Part shown: positions 11,786 to 26,163 of the stretch, in pieces | Position numbering within the stretch: position 1 is the first letter of the stretch | Layout: the number at the start of each line of letters is the position of its first letter | Source of the DNA: Sipunculus nudus | Lineage: Eukaryota; Annelida; Sipuncula; Golfingiida; Sipunculidae | DNA: 64,000 bases | Reading direction: 5' to 3' | Assembly: GCA_026874595.1 (NCBI GenBank) | Contig: CM049308.1 | Location: 48,553,327-48,617,326 of the forward strand | Program-made: the position numbers and the translations under genes | The notes under the pieces: model-generated | Seen by the model: only the letters and a program-made list of their open reading frames with translations | Databases searched by the model: none | What the model was told of the DNA's origin: nothing

Positions 11786-14700
11786 AGGCTGTACACCCTG
11801 GTATCACATGCAGAAACAAAGCTGTAAATTCTTATATCATATGTAGACAAAAGGCTGCATACCCTAATATCACATGCAGAAACAAAGCTGTAAACACTGA
11901 TATCATATGCAGACACAAAGCTGTACACCCTGATATCACATGCAGAAACAAAGCTGTAAACTCATATATCATATGTAGACAAAAGGCTGTACACCCTGAT
12001 ATCACATGCAGAAACAAAGCTGTAAACTCTGATATCATATGTAGACACAAGGCTGTACACCCTGATATCACATGCAGAAACAAAGCTGTAAACTCTGATA
12101 TCATATGTAGACACAAGGCTGTACACCCTGATATCACATGCAGAAACAAAGCTGTAAACTCTGATATCATATGAAGACACGAGGCTGTACACTCTGATAT
12201 CACATGCAGAAACAAAGCTGTAAACTCTGATATCATATGTAGACACAAGGCTATACACTCTGATATCACATGTAGACACAAGGCTGTACACTCTGATATC
12301 ACATGCAGAAACAAAGCTGTAAACTCTGATATCACATGTAGACACAAGGCTATACACTGTGATATCACATGTAGACACAAGGCTGTACACTCTGATATCG
12401 CATGTAGACACAAGGCTATACACTCTGATATCATATGTAGACACAAGGCGGTACACCCTGATATCACATGCAGAAACAAGGCTGTACACTGTGACTTAAC
12501 ATGTAGACAAAAGGCTGTACACTTTGACTAAACATGTGGACACAAGGCTGTACATCCTGAAATCACATGCAGAAACAAAGCTGTAAACTCTGATATCACA
12601 TAGAGAAACAAAGCTGTAAACTCTGATATCATATGTAGACACAAGGCTGTACATTCTGATATCACATGCAGAGGCAAAAGGTGTAAACTCTGATATCATA
12701 TGTAGACACAAGGCTGTACACCCTGATATCACATGCAGAAACAAAGCTGTAAACTCTGATATCATATGTAGACAAAAGGCTGTACACCCTGATATCACAT
12801 GCAGAAACAAAGCTGTAAACTCTGATATCATATGTAGACACAAGGCTGTACACCCTGATATCACATGCAGAAACAAAGCTGTAAACTCTGATATCATATG
12901 TAGACACAAGGCTGTACACCCTGATATCACATGCAGAAACAAAGCTGTAAACTCTGATATCATATGAAGACACGAGGCTGTACACCCTGATATCACATGC
13001 AGAAACAAAGCTGTAAACTCTGATATCATATGTAGACACAAGGCTATACACTCTGATATCACATGTAGACACAAGGCTGTACACTCTGATATCACATGCA
13101 GAAACAAAGCTGTAAACTCTGATATCACATGAAGACACAAGGCTATACACTGTGATATCACATGTAGACACAAGGCTGTACACTCTGATATCGCATGTAG
13201 ACACAAGGCTATACACTCTGATATCATATGTAGACACAAGGCGGTACACCCTGATATCACATGCAGAAACAAGGCTGTACACTGTGACTTAACATGTGGA
13301 CACAAGGCTGTACATCCTGAAATCAAATGCAGAAACAAAACTGTAAACTCTGATATCACATACAGAAACAAAGCTGTAAACTCTGATATCATATGTAGAC
13401 ACAAGGCTGTACATTCTGATATCACATGCAGAGGCAAAAGGTGTAAACTCTGATATCATATGTAGACACAAGGCTGTACACCCTGATATCACATGCAGAA
13501 ACAAAGCTGTAAACTCTGATATCATATGTTGACACAAGGCTGTACACCCTGATATCACATGCAGAAATAAAGCTGTAAACGCTGATATCATATGTAGACA
13601 CAGGGCTGTACACCCTGATATCACATGCAGAAACAAAGCTGTAAACTCTGATATCATATGTAGACACAAGGCTATACACTCTGATATCACATGTAGACAC
13701 AAGGCTGTACACTCTGATATTACATGCAGAAACAAAGCTGTAAACTCTGATATCACATGTAGACACAAGGCAATACACTGTGATATCACATGTAGACACA
13801 AGGCTGTACACTCTGATATCGCATGTAGACACAAGGCTGTACACTCTGATATCATATGTAGACACAAGGCTGTACACTCTGATATCACATGCAGAAACAA
13901 AGCTGTAAACTCTGATATCATATGTAGACACAAGGCTGTACTCCCTGATATCACATGCAGAAACAAAGCTTTAAACTCTGATATCATATGTAGACACAAG
14001 GCTATACACTTTGATATCACATGTAGACACAAGGCTGTACACTCTGATATTACATGCAGAAACAAAGCTGTAAACTCTGATATCACATGTAGACACAAGG
14101 CTATACACTGTGATATCACATGTAGACACAAGGCTGTACACTCTGATATCATATGTAGACACAAGGCTGTACACCCTGATATCACATGCAGAAACAAGGC
14201 TGTACACTGTGACTTAACATGTAGACAAAAGGCTGTACACTGTGACTAAACATGTGGACACAAGGCTGTACATCCTGAAATCACATGCAGAAACAAAGCT
14301 GTAAACTCTGATATCACATGCAGAAACAAAGCTGTAAACTCTGATTACATATGTAGACACAAGGCTGTGCACTCTGATATCACATGCAGAAACAAAGCTG
14401 TAAACTCTGATATCATATGTAGACACAAGGCTGTACACTCTTATATCACATGCAGAAACAAAGCTGTAAACTCTGATATTATATGTAGACACAAGGCTGT
14501 ACACTCTGATATCACATGCAGAAACAAAGCTGTAAACTCTGATATCATATGTAGACACAAGGCTGTACTCCCTGATATCACATGCAGAAACAAAGCTGTA
14601 AACTCTGATATCATATGAAGACACGAGGCTGTACACCCTGATATCACATGCAGAAACAAAGCTGTAAACTCTGATATCATATGTAGACACAAGGCTATAC

Positions 14701-16695
14701 ACTCTGATATCACATGTAGACACAAGGCTGTACACTCTGATATCACATGCAGAAACAAAGCTGTAAACTCTGATATCACATGAAGACACAAGGCTATACA
14801 CTGTGATATCACATGTAGACACAAGGCTGTACACTCTTATATCGCATGTAGACACAAGGCTATACACTCTGATATCATATGTAGACACAAGGCGGTACAC
14901 CCTGATATCACATGCAGAAACAAGGCTGTACACTGTGACTTAACATGTGGACACAAGGCTGTACATCCTGAAATCAAATGCAGAAACAAAGCTGTAAACT
15001 CTGATATCACATACAGAAACAAAGCTGTAAACTCTGATATCACATGTAGACACAAGGCTGTACATTCTGATATCACATGCAGAGGCAAAAGGTGTAAACT
15101 CTGATATCATATGTAGACACAAGGCTGTACACCCTGATATCACATGCAGAAACAAAGCTGTAAACTCTGATATCATATGTTGACACAAGGCTGTACACCC
15201 TGATATCACATGCAGAAATAAAGCTGTAAACGCTGATATCATATGTAGACACAGGGCTGTACACCCTGATATCACATGCAGAAACAAAGCTGTAAACTCT
15301 GATATCATATGTAGACACAAGGCTATACACTCTGATATCACATGTAGACACAAGGCTGTACACTCTGATATTACATGCAGAAACAAAGCTGTAAACTCTG
15401 ATATCACATGTAGACACAAGGCTATACACTGTGATATCACATGTAGACACAAGGCTGTACACTCTGATATCGCATGTAGACACAAGGCTGTACACTCTGA
15501 TATCATATGTAGACACAAGGCTGTACACTCTGATATCACATGCAGAAACAAAGCTGTAAACTCTGATATCATATGTAGACACAAGGCTGTACTCCCTGAT
15601 ATCACATGCAGAAACAAAGCTGTAAACTCTGATATCATATGTAGACACAAGGCTATACACTTTGATATCACATGTAGACACAAGGCTGTACACTCTGATA
15701 TTACATGCAGAAACAAAGCTGTAAACTCTGATATCACATGTAGACACAAGGCTATACACTGTGATATCACATGTAGACACAAGGCTGTACACTCTGATAT
15801 CATATGTAGACACAAGGCTGTACACCCTGATATCACATGCAGAAACAAGGCTGTACACTGTGACTTAACATGTAGACAAAAGGCTGTACACTGTGACTAA
15901 ACATGTGGACACAAGGCTGTACATCCTGAAATCACATGCAGAAACAAAGCTGTAAACTCTGATATCACATGCAGAAACAAAGCTGTAAACTCTGATTACA
16001 TATGTAGACACAAGGCTGTGCACTCTGATATCACATGCAGAAACAAAGCTGTAAACTCTGATATCATATGTAGACACAAGGCTGTACACTCTTATATCAC
16101 ATGCAGAAACAAAGCTGTAAACTCTGATATTATATGTAGACACAAGGCTGTACACTCTGATATCACATGCAGAAACAAAGCTGTAAACTCTGATATCATA
16201 TGTAGACACAAGGCTGTACTCCCTGATATCACATGCAGAAACAAAGCTGTAAACTCTGATATCATATGTAGACACAAGGCTACATATTCTGATATCACAT
16301 GTAGACAAAAGGCTGTACACCCTGATATCACATATAGAAACAAAGCTGTTAACTCTGATATCACATGTAGACACAAGGCTATACACTCTGATATCACATG
16401 TAGACACAAGGCTGTACACTCTGATATTGCATGTAGACACAAGGCTATACACTCTGATATCATATGTAGATTCAAGGCTGTAAACTCCGATATCACATGT
16501 AGACACAAGGCTGTACGCTGTGACTAAACATGCAGACAATAGAATGTACACTGTGACTAAACATGTAGACACAAGGCTGTACACTGTGACTTAACATTTA
16601 GACAAAAGGCTGTACACTGTGACTAAACATATAGACAGAAGGAAGTACACTGTGACTTAACATGTAGACACTAGGCTGTACACTCTGATATCATT
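11786..16695 (-). repeat. 33/66-bp satellite with 1651-bp higher-order duplication
   Basis: About 4.9 kb of 33-bp monomers, each with the palindrome TGATATCA (an EcoRV site). Two monomer types tend to alternate: one with CATGCAGAAACAAAGCTGTA, one with TATGTAGACACAAGGCTGTA, giving a 66-bp dimer. Irregular monomers (CTGTGACTAAACATG type) mark positions near 12500, 13290, 14215, 14940, 15865 and 16520. The block from roughly 12.66 kb repeats almost exactly 1651 bp further on, up to about 16.25 kb, with a shorter sub-period of about 793-925 bp. Because 33 is a multiple of three, long open frames occur on both strands; they are by-products. The array ends against the T-rich acceptor of the exon at 11764. 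Confidence 0.92.
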
Positions 16696-17547
16696 GTAGC
16701 TGACCATGTCCACTCATCTCAGGTTCATAGGTTAACAATATGCTGTAAACTTCCTACGATATAGGATTCACAGTAATTAGCCTTTTGGCTAATTTGATCT
16801 TGAAAATCAATGTCAGGGTCACCACTTTTCAAACATGTCTGAGTAATATGAAGTACCTAAAAATATCAGCATCTTCACAAAAGTTACATCTTAGCCTAGA
16901 AAGCACTATATTTATATGATGGAATCATCCATTACTGTATTTTCTATAACACCACCACTTTTTGTACTAAATATATCTTAATCTTCTGTACCATGGAAAG
17001 GAATTTTAGTGATGTTGCAAAGGCTTGTCAATGTTTTGGCTGACTGCATTAACTTTTAAGAAAATTGGGCTTAATTGTACCCACTGTTTTGCTGATATTT
17101 GCAGTGTGCCAGTTTTGCGCCCTTTGATTTAATAGAATTCAGTTGTTATAAAAATTAAATGGATCTGGAACCAGCCAACACCTTCCAGGCCACATAAACT
17201 TTTGTTTGTTTGACACATGGAAACCGTGTCAGCTTTTCAGCTCATGTAAGACTAACAGAGTTACTGAGAAATATCAGGATATGAATTGTTGGTTGGTCCT
17301 TCTGTTTGACTGTCTCAACAAGAAGCTCATATTTGGTAAATTCCTTATAAGTTTGGCTGTATTGAGTTTCACTGTTGTTTGAGCTGACAGAAATTATTGT
17401 TTACTGTGCAAGTCATAAAGTCAATGGCTCTTATGTCTTATGTGACAAAGCACCTGAATATATCAAGCTCGTTGGTTGCCTGAATTGCTGTAAATGTTTT
17501 GTTATGTTAAACAAGTATCAATATCAGCAGATTGTAAGATGTGACAA
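16696..17547. other. Intron, nothing recognised
   Basis: AT-rich intron after the satellite. No repeat family, coding or RNA-gene signal recognised. Confidence 0.45.
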
Positions 17548-18107
17548 CAAGTGACCCATGGGTCATGACGCTCAGCTGACTGGCATGTTGACAACATGTC
17601 CTAGCACAGGCAACTAATTAAGATAATGTAGGTTGCATCATAGTTCATGCATATTAACTTAAGTTCATCAAGACCTATAAGCACACCAAATTTGATGACA
17701 GTCCATCCTGCCATTCCCGAGGAATCTGGAAATTTGTGTGAATATTGATTTTTTTCTGGGGTGCTCAAACATGGACTGTAACGCAGAGGATATAGGTCAC
17801 AGTGACCTTATTTCAGGTTTCTGAGGAGAACTTTTGAGGAACTCTCAAGATGTCAAGTTAGAAGATTCTAGGTCCAATGGTTATGATTTGTGCCTTGCTT
17901 TGGTATTAAATTTTCAATTATTCAGAGGGGTGCTTATAAGCCCCATAGCTTGGAGAATATGGGTAACAGAGACCTAATTTCAGGTTTCCAAAAAGACTAT
18001 TCACGGACCTCCCTGGATGTCAGGTTAAACGATTCTAGGTCCAGTGATTATGATTTGTGCCCTGTTAACAGATGACTGCATCTTTAAAGGTTTCAAAAGT
18101 ATAGAAA
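17548..18107 (+). mobile_element. Family A2 fragment, 5' end present
   Basis: The 5' terminus CAAGTGACCCATGGGTCATG plus GCTCAGCTGA is followed by A2 blocks (ATGGGTAACAGAGACCTAAT, GATTCTAGGTCCAGTGATTA). It is cut by the A3 element at 18108. A2 sequence that may be its continuation reappears at 27781. Confidence 0.65.
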
Positions 18108-20716
18108 ACAAGGGACCTATGGGTCACGGCGCTCAGCTGTTATATATGATAAAAAAATATGATTTAGTAATGAGGCACATGCTGGTTTTGTGGGGTAATG
18201 AATATAAGCTGTATTATGAGTTGTTGTTTTTTAGCTTATGTATGATTTTGATAGTACCTTTGGAGACAGGGAAGAGGATTGATTTCATTTATTTTATTTA
18301 CAAATGGAGCACTACTGTCACACAGATTTTGACTTGGCCATATAACTTATAAGCAGAACATATAATATAAGAGTTTAACTATTTATTAAAAAAAAAATTA
18401 CAAATATTGTCCCAAATATAATTTTTATTAAAAATAATAAGAGAATCGTAATTTTTTAAAATGAAATATAACTGAATTGATTATTAAAATAATATTAAAG
18501 AATATATTCATGAATGCATTCATGAATACATTTTGAAAGTATTTGCACTGGTATTCATATACTTTCATTTTTACCTGAATTCCTATTCTTTATGCAAGAA
18601 ATTTTATAATGGAGTACATAATCATATTCGTATTTAAATACAATTGCACAGTTTTCACCAAACAATGATGTTGAGAATCCAGAATATACAAAATTCACAC
18701 CTTTAAATAATGATCATAAGTACCTGGTTTTATGCCTTTTATTTATATTTAAAAAAATAAATGTAATATATTCATTTTGGACTGATTTCACATCAATGTA
18801 CACACTAGACACAGTAGGAATCTAGATTACTAATATCAACTGCATCTTTGTCTATCATTAATTTCCTTCATATGATCCTTAATGATTAGTAATGAATAAT
18901 ATGATTTACCTTTTTATCATTAAAATTGAACTGAAAAATACCATAGGTGACTGCACGGTGTTATTTGGAATACATGACATTCTATCCATCGACACAAGAT
19001 TCTTATAGCATCAGTAACTGCAAGTTAATTTCCTGTTATTATAAACTAACAAATTCCTTTTCTATTTTTCTTTAATTTGTTATTAAAAACCAATAAAAAT
19101 TTATTAATTTATTGTTTATTGTTATGTTGTTGGTTAAAACTACTAGATGAGTTGGGTTGGACACCTGGATCAACTGTGGCTGGCCATAAGCTGCCTGGAT
19201 TCCTGTATGCCTCGCCTCAAGCGTGCATAATTTGATGAAAGGTCAACAAGGTCAACATACAGGTGACTCAAGAGGGGCTGGAGAGAGCCAAAGTCTGACA
19301 GGGTCTCATAAAAAACATTAATAAAAGCTACAATTTTTGGCCAATTTCTTTCAGCTTTCTAAACTAAAAAGCTGAAATCCTAATGTGTGCATGATATGAA
19401 AATTATATCAACAGTGCTCACAGGACACAAACGTGCCATGGTCACAGTTGGGCAAAATTTAAGGTACTAATTTTATATTTATACTAATAACTTATAAAAT
19501 TTGAAAAATTCAGAACTAATTTTGGGGTATTCAATTGAATCTTGATTAAATAATGTTACATCCCTGACAAAAAAATCTCTAACTTCAGCGATGCCCTTGT
19601 TAAGGGAGTAAATATATTTCTTGATATTTTACAAAGTGCATTATGTTCGGGCCCATAACTTAAAACAATTACGCAATACTGACATCATTCTGGCATGTGC
19701 ATAGAGAATGAAAAATATGTATATTATTTATGATTAAAGTCAGATCAGTGGTTTTGATATTAGGCAGTCTTGAAGTGTAACAATGGGTTTTTAATGGAAA
19801 AATGAAGTTTTTCATTAATATCTCGAAGGTATTAAGTCCTAGTGACCAAATTCTTGGCATGGTAGGGGATTTTGGAGACATCTATCTGTATGCCAAATTT
19901 AAGGAACTAAGAGCTGAAGCTGGGGAGCTGAGCTCTTGCAAACTGCATAACACTAGCTTGATGTAAACAATATGTTACATGGTGCTTGAAAACTTATTAA
20001 AATCTACAGTTTTTGATCAACTGGTTTCAAATTTTTGGTGTTAACAGTTGAAATGCTAACAAAAACATGCTGTGAAAATTAAATCCACAGTACTTACAGG
20101 AAAAAAACGTGCCATGGTCAAAGTTGGGCAAAATTTAAGGTACCAATTTTTATTTTTATTAATATTTTAGAAAATTTAAAAGATTTTCATCTAATTTTGG
20201 GTATACAATTTAATTTTTATTAATTAAAGTTATATTACTGGAAAAAAGGTCGATAGCTTTAACATTTTTTGTGTTAAGTGATCAAATATCTTTCCTGATT
20301 TTTTACAAAATGCATTATGTTTGGGCCCATAACTTTTTTAAATTAAATAATACAGACATAATTTCTGGCATGTACATAGGAACTATATAGAGGAATATTT
20401 ATGGTAAATATGAGGAAAAACAGATGAGTGGTTTTGATATTAGGCAGTCCTGAAGTGTGAAAATAGGTTTTTAATAAAAAATTGAGGTTTTTCCTTAATT
20501 TCTCAAAGGAACGAAGTTGCAAAGACCCAGTTTTCGGCTTGGTAGGAGATCTTGGGGACATCTAACATTATGCCGAATTTTGGATTCCTAGGTCTCACGG
20601 TTTCAAAACGTGCCACATCTACGGACGGACGGACGGACGGACGGATGGACAGACGGACGGACGACGGACAATGGACCACGACTATAGCTCAGATGACTTA
20701 TAGTCAGCTGAGCTAA
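18108..20716 (+). mobile_element. Family A3 element, full length (~2.6 kb)
   Basis: It runs from CAAGGGACCTATGGGTCACG / GCGCTCAGCTG to TATAGTCAGCTGAGCTAAAAA. The 5' half is AT-rich (TGATTTTGATAGTACCTTTG, CATTAATTTCCTTCATATGA). The middle has GATGAGTTGGGTTGGACACC, and the 3' third is A1-like with a GGAC run at 20620-20660. It is collinear with 22822-25443 and 53277-55921, which defines the full-length unit. No transposase-like open frame. Confidence 0.78.
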
Positions 20717-21000
20717 AAACGGATGAGTGGTTTTGATATTAGGCAGTCTTGAAGTGTAAAAATAGGTTTTTAATAAAAAATTGAGGTTTTTCCTTAATTT
20801 CTCAAAGGAATGAAGTCGCAAAGACCAAGTTTTCGGCTTGGTAGGAGATCTTGGGGACATCTAACATTATGCTGAATTTTGGATTCCTAGGTCTTACGGT
20901 TTCAAAACGTGCCACATCTACGGACGGACGGACGGACAGACGGACGGACGACGGACAATGGACCATGACTATAGCTCAGATGACTTATAGTCATTTTTAG
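20717..21000 (+). mobile_element. Duplicated A3/A1 3' module, broken terminus
   Basis: A second copy of the last ~280 bp of the preceding element (GGTTTTGATATTAGGCAGTC to GACTTATAGTCA). The usual GCTGAGCTAAAAA is replaced by TTTTTAGGTCAGCTAAAC at the junction with the next repeat. Confidence 0.6.
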
Positions 21001-21288
21001 GTCAGCTAAACTCATTAATTTCTTTCATATGATCCATAATGATTAGTAATGAATAACATGATTTATTTTTTTATCATTAAAATTGAACTGAAAAAAAAAT
21101 TGATGACTGCATGGTGTTATTTAGAATAACATTGACATTGACATTCTATTCATTCATACAAGATTCTATGGATGACGTCATCTATGGTATTTTTCAGTTC
21201 AATTTTAATCAGTAACTGCAAGTTTATTTCCTGTGACTCATCAACTAACAAATTCCTTTTCTATTAATTTTTCTTTAATTTGTTATTA

Positions 21289-24200
21289 ACAAGTGACCCA
21301 TGGGTCATGACGCTCAGCTGACTGGGAAGAGATTTGCCAAAGGAAATTTTATCATCTGAATGGTAGTATATACCCATTCAACTGAAGCATCAAACAGATT
21401 AATCAACAGGCCAAGATTGTGACTGTATTTATATATCTCAAAAATAGAGAAAAAATGCATAAACTTAAAAAAAAAATACAGGTGGTTCCACCAGTCTGCA
21501 GAAACTAATAAAAACACTCAATGGTCAATATCCATGCAAAGAATCATGGTGAACTCTGCATTAGTTGTTCAGATACTTCAGCTTTTGTATCAAATTTTCC
21601 ATTATTCTGAGGGATACTTCGGAGTCCTATAGCTTGAAGGATATGGGTAACAGAGACCTAATTTCAGGTTTCCATAGACACTTTTTCTGGGCCTCCTTGC
21701 ATGACAAGAATGAAGATTCTAAGTCCTGTTGTTACAATTTGTGCCAAGTTAACAGATGACAGCATCCTTAAAGGTCTCAAAAATAGAGAAAAAAATTGTA
21801 AAAAAACCTGAACAAATACAGGTGGTGCCACCAGTCTGCAGAAACTGATGAAACACTAAATAATCAATATCCATGAAAAGAATCAATGGTGATCTCTGCA
21901 TTAGTTGTTCAGAAACTTCAGCTTTTGTATCAAATTGTCCATTATTCTGAGGGATACTTCGGAGTCCTATAGCTTGAAGGATATGGGTAACAGAGACCTA
22001 ATTTCAAGTTTCCATGGAGACTTTTCATGGGTCTCCCAGTGTGTCAAGAATGAAGATTCTAGGTATAGTCTTTACAATTTGTGCCCTGTTAACAGGTGTT
22101 CATATCTTTATAGGTCTCAAAAATAGAGAAAAAAATTCATTAAAAAAAACGAACAAATACAGGTGGTGCCACCAGTCTGCAGAAACTGATGAAACACTCC
22201 ATGATCAATATTGATACAAACAATTATGGTGATCGCTGCATAAGTTGTTCAGATACTTCAGCTTTTGTATCAATTTTTCCATTATTTTGAGCTGTACTTT
22301 GGAGTGCCATAGCTAAAAGGATTTGGGTAACAGAGACCTAATTTCAGGTTTCCATGTAGACTTTTCATGGGTCTCCCTGTGTATCAAGAATGAAGATTCT
22401 AGGTCCAGTTGTTACAATTTGTACCCTGTTGACAGATAACTACATCCTTAAAGGTCTCAAAAATAGAGAGAAAAAATTGTAAAAATTTAAAAAATACAGG
22501 TGGCATCACCAGTCTGCAGGAACTGATGGAACACCTCTTGCTTAATATGTATGCCAAAAATCATGACCATCAGTTTTGTAGTTATTGAGATGTTGCAGTT
22601 TGTTTTTATCAAATTTTTCCATTATTCTTGGGGGTAATTGGGAGCCCCACAGCTCAAAGGATATGGGTAACAGAGACCTTATTTCAGGTTTCCATGGAGA
22701 CTTTTCATAGGTCTCTCACTGTGTCAGGAATGAAGATTCTAGGTATAGTCTTTACAATTTGTGCCCTGTTGACAAATGTTCACATTTTGAAAGGTCTCAA
22801 AAATAGCGAAAACAATTCGTAAACAAGGGACCTATGGGTCACGACGCTCAGCTGTTATTTATGATAAAAAAATATTATTTAGAAATGAGGCACATGCTGG
22901 TTTTGTGTGGTAATAAATATAAGCTGTATTATTAGTTGTTGTTGTTTAGCTTATGTATGATTTTGATAGTACCTTTGGAGACGGGGAAGAGAATTGATTT
23001 CATTTATTTTATTAACAAATGGAGTACTACTGTCACACAGATTTTGACTTGGCCATATAACTTATAAGCAGAACATATAATATAAGAGTTTAACTATTTA
23101 TTAAAAAAATTACAAATATTGTCCCAAATATAATTTTTATTAAAAATAATAAGAGAATCATATGATTTTTTAAAATGAAATATAACTGAATTGATTATTA
23201 AAATAATATTAATGAATATATTCATGAATGCATTCATGAATACATTTTGAAAGTATTTGCACGAGTATTCATATACTTTCATTTTTACCTGAATTCCCAT
23301 TCTTTATGCAAGAAATTTTATAATGGATTTACATAATCATATTCGTATTTAAATACAATTACAAAGTATTCGCACCATGTCTGGTATTTATTCAGTTTTC
23401 ACCAAACAATGATGTTGAGAATCCAGAATATACAAAATTCACTCATTTAAATAATGATCATAAGTACCTGGATTTATGGCTTTTATTTATATTAAAAAAT
23501 AACTGTAAAAAATTCATTTTGGACTAATTTCACATCAATGTACACACTAGACACAGTAGGAATCTAGATTAATATTATCAACTGCATCTTTGTCTATCAT
23601 TAATTTCCTTCATATAATCCTTAATGATTAGTAATGAATAATATGATTTACTTCATTATCATTAAAAATGACATTAAAAAATGCCATAGGTGACTTCATG
23701 GTGTTATTTGGAATATGTGACATTCTACCCATCGATAAAAGATTCTTATATCATCAGTAACTGCAAGTTAATTTCCTGTTATTATAAACTAACAAATTCC
23801 TTTTCTATTTTTCTTTAATTTTTTATTAAAAACCAATAAAGATTTATTAATTTATTGTTTATTGTTATGTTGTTGGTTAAAACTACTAGATGAGTTGGGT
23901 TGGACACCTGGATCAACTGTGGCTGGCCATAAGCTGCCTGGATTCTCCCCTCAAGCGTGCATAATTTGATGAAAGGTCAACAAGGTCAACATACAGGTGA
24001 CTCAAGAGGGGCTGGAGAGAGCCAAAGTCTGACAGGGTCTCATAAAAAACATTAATAAAAGCTACAATATTTGGCAAATTTCTTTCAGCTTTCTAAACTA
24101 AAAAGCTGAAATCCTTATGTGTGCATGATATGAAAATTATATCAACAGTGCTCACGGGAAACAAACGTGCCATGGTCACAGTTGGGCAAAATTTAAGGTA

Positions 24201-26163
24201 CTAATTTTATATTTATACTAATAACTTATAAAATTTGAAAAATTCAGAACTAATTTTGGGTATTCAATTGAATCTTGATTAAATAATGTTACATCCCTGA
24301 CAAAAAAGATCTCTAGCTTCAGCAATGCCCTTGTTAAGGGAGTAAATATATTTCTTGATTTTTTACAAAGTGCATTATGTTTGGGCCCATAACTTAAAAA
24401 AATACACAATACTGACATCATTTCTGGCATGTGCATAGTGAATGTATAGAAAAATATGTATATTATATATGATCAAAGTCAGATCAGTGGTTTTGATATT
24501 AGGCAGTCTTAAAGTGTAACATTGGGTTTTTAATGGAAAAATGAAGTTTTTCATTGATATCTCGAAGGAATTAAGTCCTAGTGACCAAATTCTTGGCATG
24601 GTAGGGGATTTTGGAGAAATATAACTGTATGCCAAATTTAATGAACTTAGAGCTGAAGCTCGGGAGCTGAACTCTAGCAAACTGCATAACACTAGCAATA
24701 TGTGACATGGTGCTTGAAAACTTAAATAAAATCAACAGTTTTTGATCAACTGGTTTCAAATTTTTGGTGTTAACAGTTGAAATGCTAACAAAAACATGCT
24801 GTGAAAATTAAATCCACAGCAGTTACAGCAAAAAAACGTGCCATGGTCAAAGTTGGGCAAAATTTAAGGTACCAATTTTTTATTTTTGCTAATATTTTTA
24901 AAAATTTAAAAGATTTTGATCTAATTTTGGGTATACAATTTAATTTTGATTAATAAAAGTAATATTACTGGAAAAAAAGTGCTTAGCTTTAACAAGTTTT
25001 GTGTTAAGTGATAAAATTTCTTTCCTGATTATTTACAAAATGCATTATGTTTGGGCCCATAACTTTTTTAAATTAAATAATACAGACCTTATTTCTGGCA
25101 TGTACATAGGAATTATATAGAGGATTATTTATAGGAAATATGAGGTAAAACAGATGAGTGGTTTTGATATTAGGCAGTCTTAAAGTGTGAAAATAGGTTT
25201 TTAATAAAAAATTGAGGTTTTTCCTTAATTTCTCAAAGGAATGAAGTCGCAAAGACCCAGTTTTGGGCTTGGTAGGAGATCTTGGGGACATCTAACATTA
25301 CCCTGAATTTTGGATTCCTAGGCCTATGGTTTTAAAACGTGCCACATCTACGGACAGACGGACGGACGGCACGACAGACGGACGGACGACGGACAATGGA
25401 CCACGACTATAGCTCAGATGACTTATAGTCAGCTGAGCTAAAAATCAAAAAATACAGGTGGCACCACCAGTCTGCAGGAAGTGATGTAACTTCTCATGAT
25501 CAATATGTATGCAAAAAATAATGACCATCAGTGATGTAGTTAATGAGATATTGAAGTTTTTGTATGAAATTTTTGACTATTAAGGGGGGGGGGGGTACTT
25601 TGGGGCCCCATAGCATGAAAGATATGTGTAACAGAGACCTAATTTCTGGTTTCCATGGAGACTATTCATAGGTCTCTCAGTGTGTCAAGAATTAAGATTC
25701 TAGGTCCAGTCTTTACGATTTGTACCCTGTTAACAGATGTACACATTTTCAAAGGTCTCAAAAATAGAGAAAAAAATTCGTAAAAAATAAAAAAATACAG
25801 GTGGCGCCACCAGTCTGCAGGAAGTGATGAAACTTCTCATGATCAATATGTATGCAAAAAGTCATGACCATCAGTGATGTAGTTAATGAGATATTGAAGT
25901 TTTTGTATGAAATTTTTGAATATTCTGGGGGGTACTTCGAGGCCCCATAGCTCGAAGGATATGGGTATCAGAGACCTAATTTCTGGTTTCCAAGGAGATT
26001 TTTCATGGACCTCTCAGAATGTAAAGTAACAAGATTCTAGGTCCAGCGGTTACGATTTGTGCCAGGTTAACGGACAGATGGACGGACAGATGAGGACAGA
26101 TGGACGACCGACAAAGAGTGATCGCTATAGCTCAGATGACTTACAGTCAGCTGCGCTAAAAAC
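21289..26163 (+). mobile_element. Family A2 element, outer guest, split by an A3 copy
   Basis: The 5' terminus ACAAGTGACCCATGGGTCAT is at 21289 and the 3' terminus CAGTCAGCTGCGCTAAAAA at 26163. The interior is about six A2 modules of ~370 bp, each starting near ACAGGTGGTGCCACCAGTCT and containing CTTGAAGGATATGGGTAACA and GTTACAATTTGTGCCCTGTT. It is interrupted after AATTCGTAAA (22821) and resumes at about 25444. A G12 run lies at 25584-25595. Confidence 0.72.
22822..25443 (+). mobile_element. Family A3 element, full length, inner guest
   Basis: From CAAGGGACCTATGGGTCACG to GTCAGCTGAGCTAAAAA, about 2.62 kb, collinear with 18108-20716. The most obvious difference by eye is a ~55-bp insertion near 23345-23400 relative to the 18108 copy. 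It sits inside the A2 element, so it is younger than that insertion. Confidence 0.78.

Noticed and set aside
11722-16584. Long open frames of 200-313 codons with repeats such as CLHVISEFTALF and VYSLVSTYDIR
   Set aside because: They arise because the 33-bp satellite unit is a multiple of three. Several frames and both strands are open, there is no start context or conserved domain, and the array is intronic.
11345-16695. CRISPR-like array
   Set aside because: The genome is eukaryotic, the repeats are direct head-to-tail without unique spacers, and no cas genes are present.
20343-20860. Recurrent short frames beginning MSPRSPTKPKTGSLRL (also near 3714, 4620, 25073, 27431)
   Set aside because: The same stretch of the A1/A3 3' module read on the minus strand in each copy; short, variable, and without domain or start context. 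Repeat-derived, not a gene.
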